Shown here: in pieces, positions 6,905 through 15,095 of the stretch
Layout: each line of letters starts with the position of its first letter
How positions within the stretch are numbered: position 1 is the stretch's first letter
From: Streptococcus moroccensis
GTDB lineage: Bacteria; Bacillota; Bacilli; Lactobacillales; Streptococcaceae
NCBI RefSeq assembly: GCF_030812835.1
Contig: NZ_JAUSTM010000019.1
Span: 1-41,494 of the forward strand
Length of the DNA stretch: 41,494 bases
Reading direction: 5' to 3'
Made by a program: the position numbers and the translations under genes
Notes under the pieces: model-generated
What the model was told of the DNA's origin: nothing
Databases searched by the model: none
What the model saw: only the letters and a program-made list of their open reading frames with translations

Positions 6905-7852
6905 ATGAAAAAATTCTTGTTTTTTATTCTTTTTATTTTTTCACTTATTTTAACCAATATTACTGTTATAGCAAATCAAAATAACATTGACTACAATACT
7001 CTAAATTTGCTGACATTTAATGGGGAAAAGCAGACTGTTCTAGGTGAATTTGATACATTAGGTCGGGCAACTTCTGCTCATATCCAACTTCAGGACAAGG
7101 ATGAGCCGAAAAAGCAGAGAGAACCTAAAATAAAATATAATCCAGTGGGCTGGCATAACTATAAAATGACTTATGGCAATAAGGGGAAGAAAGCGTGGCT
7201 TTTTAATAGGGCCCATCTTATTGGTTACCAGTTTAGTGGACTTACAGATGAAGGAAGAAACCTTGTCCAATTGACTGCTTGGTCAAACAGTGGTCAATAT
7301 AAAGGGACGAATGATAAGAATATTGAAGGTATGCTATATTATGAGAAACGTTTGGATAGTTGGCTTGCTAACCATCCTCATTTTTGGCTAGATTACAAAG
7401 TAAGTCCCATATATTTCGGAGACGAATTGATACCTAGACAAGTTGTACTTCAATATGTGGGCCTTGATGAGTCTGGGAATCTGATTAGTATCAATCTAGG
7501 AAGTTCTAAAGAATCAGTTGATAGTTATGGAATTACTACTGTTGTTTTAGATAATTACTCGAAAAATGCCATAATAGATTATTTGAAAGGTACTGCAGTT
7601 CCATCACTAGTTCCAACAGAAGAAAAGAGTCACTCATCATCTTCTAGTTCTTCAATAATTGAATCACATTCGGTTGAGAATACACCTGCTACCCAACTTG
7701 TACCAGTTGTTTATATAGCTAGAAATGGAAATGCTGATGTATATTGGTATTCCAAAGACAACATGCCAGCGAACACCAATTTTTCAAGAGTGATTGAAAT
7801 GACTGAAGAAGCTGCACTTAACTTAGGGAAGCGTCATACAACTAAAGAATAA
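6905..7852 (+). CDS. Secreted DNA/RNA non-specific endonuclease
   Basis: The 315-residue form from ATG 6905 begins MKKFLFFILFIF, a clear signal peptide ending near ANQ; upstream in-frame ATGs (6854, 6893) would put charged residues in front of it. AAAGGA lies at 6886-6891. The catalytic block NRAHLIGYQFSG, then RNLVQLTAWSNSGQ, is typical of the streptococcal streptodornase-type beta-beta-alpha metal nucleases. His in NRAH is the likely general base, and Asn in TAWSN the metal ligand. The core spans about residues 30-210. A Ser-rich linker and a C-terminal domain of about 80 residues follow. It probably degrades extracellular DNA for nutrition or escape from neutrophil traps; a toxin role against other bacteria is an alternative. 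Confidence 0.87.
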   Translation: MKKFLFFILFIFSLILTNITVIANQNNIDYNTLNLLTFNGEKQTVLGEFDTLGRATSAHIQLQDKDEPKKQREPKIKYNPVGWHNYKMTYGNKGKKAWLFNRAHLIGYQFSGLTDEGRNLVQLTAWSNSGQYKGTNDKNIEGMLYYEKRLDSWLANHPHFWLDYKVSPIYFGDELIPRQVVLQYVGLDESGNLISINLGSSKESVDSYGITTVVLDNYSKNAIIDYLKGTAVPSLVPTEEKSHSSSSSSSIIESHSVENTPATQLVPVVYIARNGNADVYWYSKDNMPANTNFSRVIEMTEEAALNLGKRHTTKE

Positions 7853-7941
7853 GTAGCGCATTCAATTTTTGGCACCCTTTACTACTAAGTTTATCTGACC
7901 ACGATTTTAAAAAAACATTTGATAAAAATGAGGTATGACTT

Positions 7942-8313
7942 ATGAAAGATAACATTACCTACTTTGAAGCAAGTGTTGGAGGTTTTCATGAACCGCCAAT
8001 CCATGTGACAGTAGACTTTCTAAGGAATACTGTGACTTATATCAATGCTTCGGAATGGGAACTGGATACGATTATTCTTCAGTCAAGCAAAAGGAAAATG
8101 AGCCAGTTTTTGAATGAACTCAAAAAGTGTCATCTTTTTGACTGGGATATCAACTATCCTAATTATCTGAGCATAGTAGATGGCAGTTGGTGGAAGTGTC
8201 AGTATGTTATCGATGGTAAAACTATTGTAAAATCAGGAGAAAATAATTTTCCTGATGAGTGGGAAAGATTTTGTATCATTGTGTCAAAGTTGACAGGAAA
8301 AGAGTTCTCTTAA
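7942..8313 (+). CDS. Hypothetical protein, 123 aa
   Basis: The start follows GAGGT at good spacing, 89 nt after the nuclease. The protein is soluble, acidic and Trp-rich, with no signal peptide. The C-terminal half carries WWKCQYVIDGKTIVKSGEN, then FPDEWERFC. I do not recognise the family with certainty. Its size, cytoplasmic nature and place next to a secreted nuclease would fit an immunity protein, but this is only positional inference. It could equally be an unrelated accessory gene. Confidence 0.65.
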   Translation: MKDNITYFEASVGGFHEPPIHVTVDFLRNTVTYINASEWELDTIILQSSKRKMSQFLNELKKCHLFDWDINYPNYLSIVDGSWWKCQYVIDGKTIVKSGENNFPDEWERFCIIVSKLTGKEFS

Positions 8314-8329
8314 ATCGTTAGTTCTAGTT

Positions 8330-8377
8330 TGAAGGGTACTATTTTTAAACAGTTTTCAAATCACACCCTTCATTTTT
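8330..8377 (+). terminator. Weak hairpin terminator
   Basis: TGAAGGGT (8330-8337) pairs with ACCCTTCA (8365-8372) followed by five T. The loop is long (27 nt), so efficiency is uncertain. Confidence 0.5.
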
Positions 8378-8441
8378 ATTAGATGAACTATGTAAGAGGT
8401 AATGGTAAAAGATTAAAAAGAATAGACTGGAGTGGAAATAT

Positions 8442-8621
8442 ATGGGGGACATTATTAATATTGACAGTAAAAATGAAATGGGTGACATTACTGATGGTTA
8501 TAATATAGTTGAACTAACGGAGGGAATGTTGGCAAAAGCCAGAGCAGATATTTCTAATAGTAGTGCTACTTTAAGAAGAACCAGCGCCTCTTATTTCTTT
8601 CTTAGATCGCTTGGTTTATAA
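8442..8621 (+). CDS. Small orphan ORF, 59 aa, possibly a gene fragment
   Basis: ATG 8442 has a weak purine-rich site (GGAGTGGA) about 10 nt upstream. The product begins MGDIINIDSKNEMGDITDG and has an Ala/Ser-rich middle. Its last 31 bp overlap the 3' end of the convergent araC gene, and the final residues (SYFFLRSLGL) are probably read through from that unrelated sequence. I infer the 5' end of a lost gene fused to foreign flanking DNA. The family is not recognised. Confidence 0.35.
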   Translation: MGDIINIDSKNEMGDITDGYNIVELTEGMLAKARADISNSSATLRRTSASYFFLRSLGL

Positions 8622-9565
8622 CCAAATGTGTCCTCAAATTTTTTATAGAAAAATGTTCTATTGGAAAAACCAGTCAACTGAGCGATTTCCTGGATTGGCA
8701 ATTGAGTTGATGAGATGAGAAGTTTTGCTTGATTCAGGCGTTTGTAATGCAATAACTGGGTAAACGTTTGCCCACTGCGTTCTTTAACAAGGTTACTTAA
8801 ATAATTTTTATTGAAATTTAAGCGATCAGCAGCACTCTGAAGCGTTAATTCTTGGTATTCATGCTCAATTAAATTTAGGAGTTTGGTATAGGGGTCATTT
8901 GTTTTTTCTAGGATAGCTTCTTGGTTGACTTCAGACAAAGTTCTGGCTAGATGATACATTAGAATTGATAAATAATGATCAATCATTTTATCAGAAAAAT
9001 CACTTGGAAAGAAATATTCTGTTAAGAGTTGCTGCAAAACCGGGAGTACCGCCTTGGTTTTTTCTTTTGGAAAAATCGCAAAGTTGCTGACTTTAGACTG
9101 ATCGATTGAAGCGTTTAAGAGCAAGTCATAAATGATACTATTGTGACTTTGAAGCTGAGTCAGCCAATCTAGAGAAATTTCCTTGTTGCGAAAAAGGATG
9201 TTAATCAAAATATCCTCCTCACCAAGCGCTTTAATGGATTGGGTGCTTTCGTTGTCCATAAGAATGATGTCACCTGCTTGAAAGTGGTAGGTTTTACCAT
9301 TTATGGTTTGCTGACAATTTCCGTGGTAGATATAATTGATCTCTAAAAATTGGTGGGAGTGAGTCGGATAATCTGCAAAGCGACTGTGTTTACTGATATA
9401 GACGTCCTTATTGGTACCAAAAATTTGTTGGCTAATGACAGGAATTTGGTTCTGACTAGAGGTTTTTAATTCTGGAAAGTCAGCCACAAAGTCTTTTTCT
9501 TTAAGTTGAGTAATTTCGTGAGAACTGTGGGAAAAGAGGAGTTGATCAAGTGATGTCATAAACAT
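8591..9565 (-). CDS. AraC-family regulator of the rhamnose operon
   Basis: This 324-residue protein starts at 9565, preceded on the minus strand by GAAAGGTG; a longer frame lacks such a site, and ATG 9559 is an alternative. The N-terminal half has a cupin-type sensor (about 60-150: THSHQFLEINYIYHG, then YHFQAGDIILMD). The last 100 residues hold two AraC helix-turn-helix motifs (LTLQSAADRLNFNKNYLSNL and IQEIAQLTGFSNRTFFYKKF). It is divergent from rhaB, so by position it is the L-rhamnose-responsive activator, in the role of RhaR/RhaS. The ligand is inferred. Confidence 0.88.
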   Translation of the reverse strand: MFMTSLDQLLFSHSSHEITQLKEKDFVADFPELKTSSQNQIPVISQQIFGTNKDVYISKHSRFADYPTHSHQFLEINYIYHGNCQQTINGKTYHFQAGDIILMDNESTQSIKALGEEDILINILFRNKEISLDWLTQLQSHNSIIYDLLLNASIDQSKVSNFAIFPKEKTKAVLPVLQQLLTEYFFPSDFSDKMIDHYLSILMYHLARTLSEVNQEAILEKTNDPYTKLLNLIEHEYQELTLQSAADRLNFNKNYLSNLVKERSGQTFTQLLHYKRLNQAKLLISSTQLPIQEIAQLTGFSNRTFFYKKFEDTFGYKPSDLRKK

Positions 9566-9682
9566 AGCACCTTTCTTTTGAAATAAGAAAATCATTATCG
9601 AGGCGTGTGATCTCAATCTAGTGCATTGAGTTCGTATAAAGTCCCAAATAGGTTTTGTAAAGAAAGCTAATACCTAATAGGG

Positions 9683-9746
9683 AAATAGCAAGGGAACCAT
9701 GTTCTCACGAAGAACATAGAATTCCTAGCCCTAGCGATTGCTATTT
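9683..9746. promoter_or_regulatory. Nested dyad in the araC-rhaB intergenic region
   Basis: AAATAGCAA (9683-9691) and TTGCTATTT (9738-9746) flank GGAA/TTCC (9693-9696, 9722-9725) and a perfect inner stem ATGTTCT/AGAACAT (9699-9705, 9711-9717, loop CACGA). It lies between the divergent araC and rhaB genes. It could be an operator or fold in a transcript. A possible rhaB promoter follows (TTGATA 9762-9767, TAGATA 9784-9789), but its boxes are weak. Confidence 0.5.
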
Positions 9747-9854
9747 GGCAAACCTGTATATTTGATACAAAAGGGATGTATATTAGATATTGTACCACAA
9801 GTCAAAAAAGAGTTAAATAGAAGTATCATAAGACAAGAAAAAATGAGGTGACTG

Positions 9855-11306
9855 ATGAGCTTTCATGTTGCAGTAGATATAGGTGCATCAAGTGGCCGTG
9901 TCATGCTGGCTACGCTTGATAATTACAAGAAGCTTGATTTACAAGAAATGCATCGCTTCAAAAATGAAATTCAATTCGTTAATGGCCATTACCGCTGGGA
10001 TATTGATTATCTTTTTGAGGAAATCCTGACAGGACTATCCAAGATCAGGGCGGTAGGTGTAAAGAGCTGTACCTTAGGAATTGACACATGGGCAGTGGAT
10101 TACTGTTTGCTGGATAAGTCCGGTCATCTCTTGGATCAACCGATTGCTTATCGGGATGAGCGGACAGATGGGGCCATGGAGGAATTCTTTGAAAAAATAC
10201 CTGCTGAAACCATTTATGCCAAAACAGGGATTCAGTTTCTTAAATTCAATACGCTCTATCAATTGTTCCGTGAGGACAAGGCTCTATTAGAGAAAACGGA
10301 CCAAATCCTGATGGTGCCGGACTACTTGGCCTATCGCTTGACAGGAATCAATACGCTTGAGGTAACCAATGCTTCAACGACCCAGTTTATGGATGTGAAC
10401 TCAGAAGATCTGGACGCTGACTTACTCGCTGCCATAGGTGTTCCACGAGAGAAATTCCCACCAGTGATTCAGTCTGGGCAAGTTATTGGATCCCTTTTAG
10501 AAGAATTGAAAACTTCTTATGATTTGCCTGCTTGCCAAGTCATAGCGGTAGCGACCCATGATACAGCTTCTGCTGTAGTAGGTGTCCCATCAACGGCAGA
10601 CCAACCGGCTTATATTTCGAGTGGGACCTGGTCTTTGATAGGGGTGGAAAACCGTCTCCCTATTGCGACCCCAAATGCCTTTGAACAAAATTATACCAAT
10701 GAGCGGGGAGCTTATCAAACTTATCGTTTCCTCAAAAACATCACGGGGATGTGGGCAGTTCAAGAAATTGCTCGGATGCTGGATTACCAATATAGTTACG
10801 CTGAGATGGCGCAGGCAGCCTACCAAGTTGAACCTTATTTGCAGTATATCAATCTCAACGATGACCGTTTTACCAAACCGGAGAATATGATAACCGAAAT
10901 TCAGGCAGCTTGCCGAGAAACTGGTCAAATCGTACCGGAATCGGTTGGGGAATTAACCATGTGTGTCTACTCCAACTTGGCCCTCTTATACGCCCATGAA
11001 TGGAAGGTTATGCAAGAGTTGACGGGTGAGACCTTTGAAGCCCTACACATTGTGGGTGGTGGCTCCAATGTCAAACTCCTCAATCAACTGACGGCTGATG
11101 TTATCGGAAAACCTGTCATTGCGGGACCAGGAGAAGCCACTGCTATAGGCAACCTCATGGTTCAATTGATTGCAGAAGGTCAGTTTGCTGACCTTAAAGA
11201 AGCTAGAAGCTGGTTACAGGAACAATTTGACTATGAGCGCTATGAGCCAAAAGATATTTCAGCGCGTGATCATCTCTTAACCTTTAGGCAACAAACCCTA
11301 TCTTAA
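9855..11306 (+). CDS. rhaB: Rhamnulokinase
   Basis: This 483-residue FGGY-family kinase phosphorylates L-rhamnulose to rhamnulose-1-phosphate in the cytoplasm. The N-terminal phosphate-binding motif is AVDIGASSGRVMLA, followed by GIDTWAVDYCLLD and later the FGGY-type GGGSNVKLLNQLTAD and GEATAIGN motifs. Length matches RhaB (about 480-490). GAGGTG lies 8 nt before the ATG. It is followed 24 nt later by rhaA, so transcription is joint. Identification is supported by the neighbouring rhaA and rhaD genes. Confidence 0.96.
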   Translation: MSFHVAVDIGASSGRVMLATLDNYKKLDLQEMHRFKNEIQFVNGHYRWDIDYLFEEILTGLSKIRAVGVKSCTLGIDTWAVDYCLLDKSGHLLDQPIAYRDERTDGAMEEFFEKIPAETIYAKTGIQFLKFNTLYQLFREDKALLEKTDQILMVPDYLAYRLTGINTLEVTNASTTQFMDVNSEDLDADLLAAIGVPREKFPPVIQSGQVIGSLLEELKTSYDLPACQVIAVATHDTASAVVGVPSTADQPAYISSGTWSLIGVENRLPIATPNAFEQNYTNERGAYQTYRFLKNITGMWAVQEIARMLDYQYSYAEMAQAAYQVEPYLQYINLNDDRFTKPENMITEIQAACRETGQIVPESVGELTMCVYSNLALLYAHEWKVMQELTGETFEALHIVGGGSNVKLLNQLTADVIGKPVIAGPGEATAIGNLMVQLIAEGQFADLKEARSWLQEQFDYERYEPKDISARDHLLTFRQQTLS

Positions 11307-11330
11307 GTCATTAGTAGAAAGGACTATACC

Positions 11331-12590
11331 ATGACAACTATTGCAGAACGCTACGCTTTAGCCAAAGCCAAATACGCAGAACTCGGTGTCGATACAGATG
11401 ACGCCCTCAAAGCCCTCCAGGACATCAAAATCTCGATGCACTGCTGGCAAGGAGACGATGTCAAAGGGTTCCTCAATCCAACAGGTGAAACCACTGGTGG
11501 GATTATGTCTACAGGAAACTATCCTGGGGTTGCACATACACCAGATCAACTTCGAGCAGACCTTGAAAAAGCTTACTCACTTATCCCAGGAAAGCACAAA
11601 CTTAACCTTCACGCCATTTACTTAGATACAGATGAATCCGTTGATTTAGACCAAATCGAGCCAAAGCACTTTGAAAAATGGGTGGCATGGGCTAAGGAAC
11701 AAGGCCTCGGGCTTGACTTCAACCCAACCTTCTTCTCACACCCAATGATGAAAGATGGGATGACCCTCTCTCATCCTGATAAAGCGGTTCGTGATTACTG
11801 GATTGAACACGGGAAACGTAGCCGTAAGGTTGCGGAATACTTTGGTAAAGAAATCGGCCAAACCTGCTACACCAATTTCTGGGTGCCAGATGGTTTTAAA
11901 GATAATCCAGTTGACCGTTTGTCACCACGCAAACGCCTGATGGAATCACTAGATGAAATCTTCTCTGTTGAGATTGACGAAGCCTACAATGTGGACACGG
12001 TAGAAAGCAAACTGTTTGGACTAGGGGCAGAAGCCTATACAGTTGGCTCCCATGAGTTTTACATGGGTTACGGCTTGACCCGTAACAAGGCTATCTTGCT
12101 AGATGCTGGTCACTTCCATCCGACAGAAGTGATTTCAAACAAACTATCTTCCCTTTCCCTCTTTAGTGAAAAAGCCTTGATGCTACACGTCTCTCGTCCG
12201 GTTCGTTGGGATTCAGACCACGTGGTTATCATGGATGATGAGTTGCAAGATATTGCTAAAGAAATCGTCCGCAACAACCTCTTGGATAAAACAGTGATTG
12301 GTTTGGACTTCTTTGATGGAACAATCAACCGGATTGCTGCTTGGGTAATCGGAACACGCAATACGCAAAAAGCACTCTTGAAAGCACTCTTGGAACCAAC
12401 TGCTCAACTAAAAGAAATGGAAAATGACTTTGATTTCACAAGCCGGTTGGCTTACACAGAGGAACTCAAAGATTTCCCTTACAGCGATGTTTGGAATTAC
12501 TTCTGTGAACAAAACGGTGTTCCAGTCGGCCTTGATTGGCTCAAAGACGTGCGTGCCTACGAAGAAAAAGTCTTGGCAGAACGTGCTTAA
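11331..12590 (+). CDS. rhaA: L-rhamnose isomerase
   Basis: This 419-residue protein, the usual RhaA length, converts L-rhamnose to L-rhamnulose. The sequence carries features typical of Rha[16 protein letters not shown] near the N-terminus, [22 protein letters not shown], and the metal-site region with [11 protein letters not shown] and [12 protein letters not shown] Mn-type TIM-barrel enzyme is expected. AGAAAGGA precedes the start. The codon usage is strongly biased, consistent with high expression. Confidence 0.97.
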   Translation: MTTIAERYALAKAKYAELGVDTDDALKALQDIKISMHCWQGDDVKGFLNPTGETTGGIMSTGNYPGVAHTPDQLRADLEKAYSLIPGKHKLNLHAIYLDTDESVDLDQIEPKHFEKWVAWAKEQGLGLDFNPTFFSHPMMKDGMTLSHPDKAVRDYWIEHGKRSRKVAEYFGKEIGQTCYTNFWVPDGFKDNPVDRLSPRKRLMESLDEIFSVEIDEAYNVDTVESKLFGLGAEAYTVGSHEFYMGYGLTRNKAILLDAGHFHPTEVISNKLSSLSLFSEKALMLHVSRPVRWDSDHVVIMDDELQDIAKEIVRNNLLDKTVIGLDFFDGTINRIAAWVIGTRNTQKALLKALLEPTAQLKEMENDFDFTSRLAYTEELKDFPYSDVWNYFCEQNGVPVGLDWLKDVRAYEEKVLAERA

Positions 12591-12626
12591 GTCTTACATT
12601 TTTAAATAACTAGAAAGAAAGGAAGG

Positions 12627-12742
12627 TAAGGGTGTGTCGAGCATTTGAGCTCGGGTTAAAAGCATCGGAAAAAAGATAGCCCTCCCTGTGGTTTACCACA
12701 GTCTCGGTCTCCTGTTTTTCTCTCGCTTTCTTAACACCCTTA
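12627..12742 (+). other. Structured spacer between rhaA and rhaD
   Basis: TAAGGGTGT (12627-12635) and ACACCCTTA (12734-12742) are perfect 9-bp inverted ends. Inside are hairpin CGAGC/GCTCG (12638-12642, 12649-12653), hairpin GCATC/GAT-GC (12662-12680, one bulge) and hairpin CTGTGG-TTTA-CCACAG (12686-12701). The whole can fold as a closed multi-branch RNA. A good Shine-Dalgarno (AAAGGAAGG) lies before the left end, while the rhaD start after the right end has none. It could be a regulatory RNA or a small inserted element with terminal inverted repeats. I do not recognise the family. Confidence 0.55.
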
Positions 12743-12753
12743 GCATCATAATT

Positions 12754-13575
12754 ATGTCTAAATTTGTTGATTCTCCTTATGTGTTGAATATGCGTGAAGT
12801 GACGCGTGAGTCTTACAATCGGTATTGGGATGAACGCAACGGTGGAAATGTGTCCTACCGTCTCCTTGCAGAAGAAGTAGAGGTTTATGAGGATGTGAAG
12901 GACATCAAAGCCACCTATGAGCTCGGCTTTGATGCTTCTGCGATTGCTGGTTTTTATTACTTGGTGACAGGTACCGGTCGCTATTTCCGTAATGTTTATA
13001 GCCGTCCAACACTTGACCTTGGTCTGGTTAAAATTTCAGAAGATGGCCAAAGCTATGACATCGTTTGGGGCTTTGAAGATGGAGGCAAACCAACCTCTGA
13101 ATTCCCAAGTCACTTGATGAGCCATATCGAACGCCTTAAAGTCAACCCAAATCAACGTGTTGTCTTCCATTGTCATCCAACGAACTTGATTGCCATGAGC
13201 TTTACTCAACCTTTGGACGAGCGTCATTTGTCACGCATCCTTTGGAAAATGCAGGCAGAATCCATTGTTGTCTTTCCAGAAGGACTTGGTGTTATTCCTT
13301 ACATGACACCTGGAACCAATGACATTGGCGTCAAAACATCTGAGAAAATGGCAGAGTTCCAAGCAGTGCTTTGGCCACACCATGGCCTATTTGCTTCTGG
13401 TGTTACGCTTGATGAGACTTATGGTTTGGTTGAAGTGATTGAAAAAGCAGCCATGATTTTCTCTCAAGTTGGTGCTCAAGGTGGCGTTATTAAGCAAGAA
13501 ATCACAGATCAAGAATTGCAAGAAATTGCAGAATTCTTCGGTATGACCCCACATGAAGGGTTCCTTGATTTATAA
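12754..13575 (+). CDS. rhaD: Rhamnulose-1-phosphate aldolase
   Basis: This 273-residue class II aldolase cleaves rhamnulose-1-phosphate to dihydroxyacetone phosphate and L-lactaldehyde. The zinc-site motifs are VVFHCHPTN (two His) and LWPHHGLFASG (His pair), and the catalytic-region SEFPSHLMSH is present. Start 12754 gives MSKFVDSPYVLNM and the usual family length. Extending upstream to GTG 12688 adds an implausible hydrophobic leader. No Shine-Dalgarno is visible before 12754: the 20 nt upstream are ACACCCTTAGCATCATAATT. Translation may depend on the structured spacer. Confidence 0.95.
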   Translation: MSKFVDSPYVLNMREVTRESYNRYWDERNGGNVSYRLLAEEVEVYEDVKDIKATYELGFDASAIAGFYYLVTGTGRYFRNVYSRPTLDLGLVKISEDGQSYDIVWGFEDGGKPTSEFPSHLMSHIERLKVNPNQRVVFHCHPTNLIAMSFTQPLDERHLSRILWKMQAESIVVFPEGLGVIPYMTPGTNDIGVKTSEKMAEFQAVLWPHHGLFASGVTLDETYGLVEVIEKAAMIFSQVGAQGGVIKQEITDQELQEIAEFFGMTPHEGFLDL

Positions 13576-13576
13576 A

Positions 13577-13611
13577 AAAGGTAACTTGTGTGAAAGCACA
13601 AGTTGACCTTT
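13577..13611 (+). terminator. Hairpin after rhaD
   Basis: AAAGGT-AACTTGTG (13577-13590) pairs with CACAAGTT-G-ACCTTT (13597-13611) with one bulge and a 6-nt loop. There is no good T run after it, so it may be a weak terminator or an mRNA-stabilising 3' hairpin. Confidence 0.6.
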
Positions 13612-13653
13612 AAACCATCAAGTGAATTAATTAACAAATTATTGTTTTTTCCT

Positions 13654-13682
13654 TTGAATTTTGGGGAATAAGGGATTATAAT
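13654..13682 (+). promoter_or_regulatory. Promoter of the lactaldehyde reductase gene
   Basis: TTGAAT (13654-13659) and TATAAT (13677-13682) are separated by 17 bp. The gene therefore has its own promoter in addition to possible readthrough from rhaD. Confidence 0.75.
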
Positions 13683-13722
13683 TAATATAGTGAAAAAAAT
13701 AACAATATAAAAGGAGTTTCTT

Positions 13723-14874
13723 ATGTCAGTATTTTACGTACCAGCAGTTAACCTCATTGGCAAAGGTGTTATCAACGAATTCGGTGACCATGTCAAAGAA
13801 TTGGGCTTCAAAAAAGCCTTGTTGGTGACAGACCACTTTATCGCTTCAAGCGACATTTTGCCTAAAGTAACAGCACCACTTGATACAGCAGGAATTGGCT
13901 ATGTGGTCTTTGAAGATGTCGATCCAAACCCCTCTTGCAAAAATGTCTATGATGGTTTGGCAGTCTTGAAGGAAAACGATTGCGACTTTATCTTATCAGT
14001 CGGTGGCGGTTCTCCTCAAGATGCGGCAAGCTGTATTTCCATCATGGCGACCAACGGTGGTACACCTCAAGATTATGAGGGATTGCATAAATCCAAAGAA
14101 AAAGGGCTTCCAGTTGTGGCCATCAATACGACAGCAGGAACATCAGCAGAAATTACCATTAACTATGTCATCACTGATGAAGAGCGGAAGGTAAAGATGG
14201 TGATGGTGGACAAAAATAGCTTGGCCATCATGTCTGTCAATGACCCAGAGCTCATGCTCTCAAAACCAGCTGACTTAACGGCAGCAACAGGTATGGATGC
14301 TTTAACCCATGCCATTGAAGCCTTGGTGACACCAGGAGCTTACGGGGTAACCAAGAAATTATCCATCGGTGCGATTGAACTCATCAAAGAATTCCTACCA
14401 CGTGCTGTTAAAGATGGGCAAGACATTGAAGCGCGCGAAGCTATGGTTAATGCTATCTTCCTTGGTGGTATGGCCTTCAACAATGCCGGTCTTGGTTATG
14501 TGCACTCAATGGCCCATCAACTTGGGGCTGTTTACCACTTGCCTCACGGAGTTTGCTGTGCCATGCTCCTTCCAATTATTGAGCGTGAAAATGCTAAACG
14601 CGTTCCAGCGGCCTTCCGTGATGTGGCCAAAGCGCTTGGATTGGTTACAGATGGCAAAACAGATGAAGAATGTGCAGACTATGCGATTGCTGAAATTGAA
14701 AACCTTTCTGCAACCGTTGGTATTCCTAAGAAACTGACTGAATTAGATATCAAAGAAGAAGAATTCGACTTTGAATACCTGTCTAAAAATGCCTTGATTG
14801 ATGCCTGTGCACCAGGCAACCCATTCATGCCAACGCTGGAAGAAACCATTGCCTTTTATAAAGAGTTGTTCTAA
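13723..14874 (+). CDS. fucO: Lactaldehyde reductase (iron-dependent alcohol dehydrogenase)
   Basis: This 383-residue group III Fe-ADH is the length of FucO. It reduces L-lactaldehyde from the aldolase step to 1,2-propanediol with NADH. GGGSPQDAAS is the nucleotide-binding GGGSxxD motif. The Fe ligands are in GMDALTHAIEA (His) and HSMAHQLGAVYHLPHG (His residues), with Asp in TAATGMD. AAAGGAG lies upstream at a normal distance. The position after rhaD supports lactaldehyde as substrate; another short-chain alcohol is possible. Confidence 0.92.
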   Translation: MSVFYVPAVNLIGKGVINEFGDHVKELGFKKALLVTDHFIASSDILPKVTAPLDTAGIGYVVFEDVDPNPSCKNVYDGLAVLKENDCDFILSVGGGSPQDAASCISIMATNGGTPQDYEGLHKSKEKGLPVVAINTTAGTSAEITINYVITDEERKVKMVMVDKNSLAIMSVNDPELMLSKPADLTAATGMDALTHAIEALVTPGAYGVTKKLSIGAIELIKEFLPRAVKDGQDIEAREAMVNAIFLGGMAFNNAGLGYVHSMAHQLGAVYHLPHGVCCAMLLPIIERENAKRVPAAFRDVAKALGLVTDGKTDEECADYAIAEIENLSATVGIPKKLTELDIKEEEFDFEYLSKNALIDACAPGNPFMPTLEETIAFYKELF

Positions 14875-15004
14875 GAAGGCGATTGCTATCTTTGATTTAA
14901 GAACATTTATTACAATGTGTTAAGTTAATGTTATTTTTTAGAAAAAAAGTTAATAAAATGTAACAAAAAAATACCCAAAAATTTAAAAAAAGTCTTATCA
15001 TTTC

Positions 15005-15033
15005 TTGACTTTAGCTTTTTTTAAGAATATAAT
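15005..15033 (+). promoter_or_regulatory. Near-consensus promoter of the surface protein gene
   Basis: TTGACT (15005-15010), 17-bp spacer, perfect TATAAT (15028-15033). Transcription should start near 15040 with a leader of about 55 nt. It is the strongest promoter I see in the window. The 14875-15004 stretch before it is A-rich with no gene. Confidence 0.85.
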
Positions 15034-15095
15034 AATATACAAGGAGTTTTGTAAAAACTTCAAAAAAATAAGGGATTCTTTAAAGGAGAATAAAA

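Noticed and set aside
12688..12753. N-terminal extension of RhaD from GTG 12688
   Set aside because: The added residues are hydrophobic and unlike any aldolase N-terminus, they fall inside the structured spacer, and there is no ribosome-binding site. ATG 12754 gives the normal family length.
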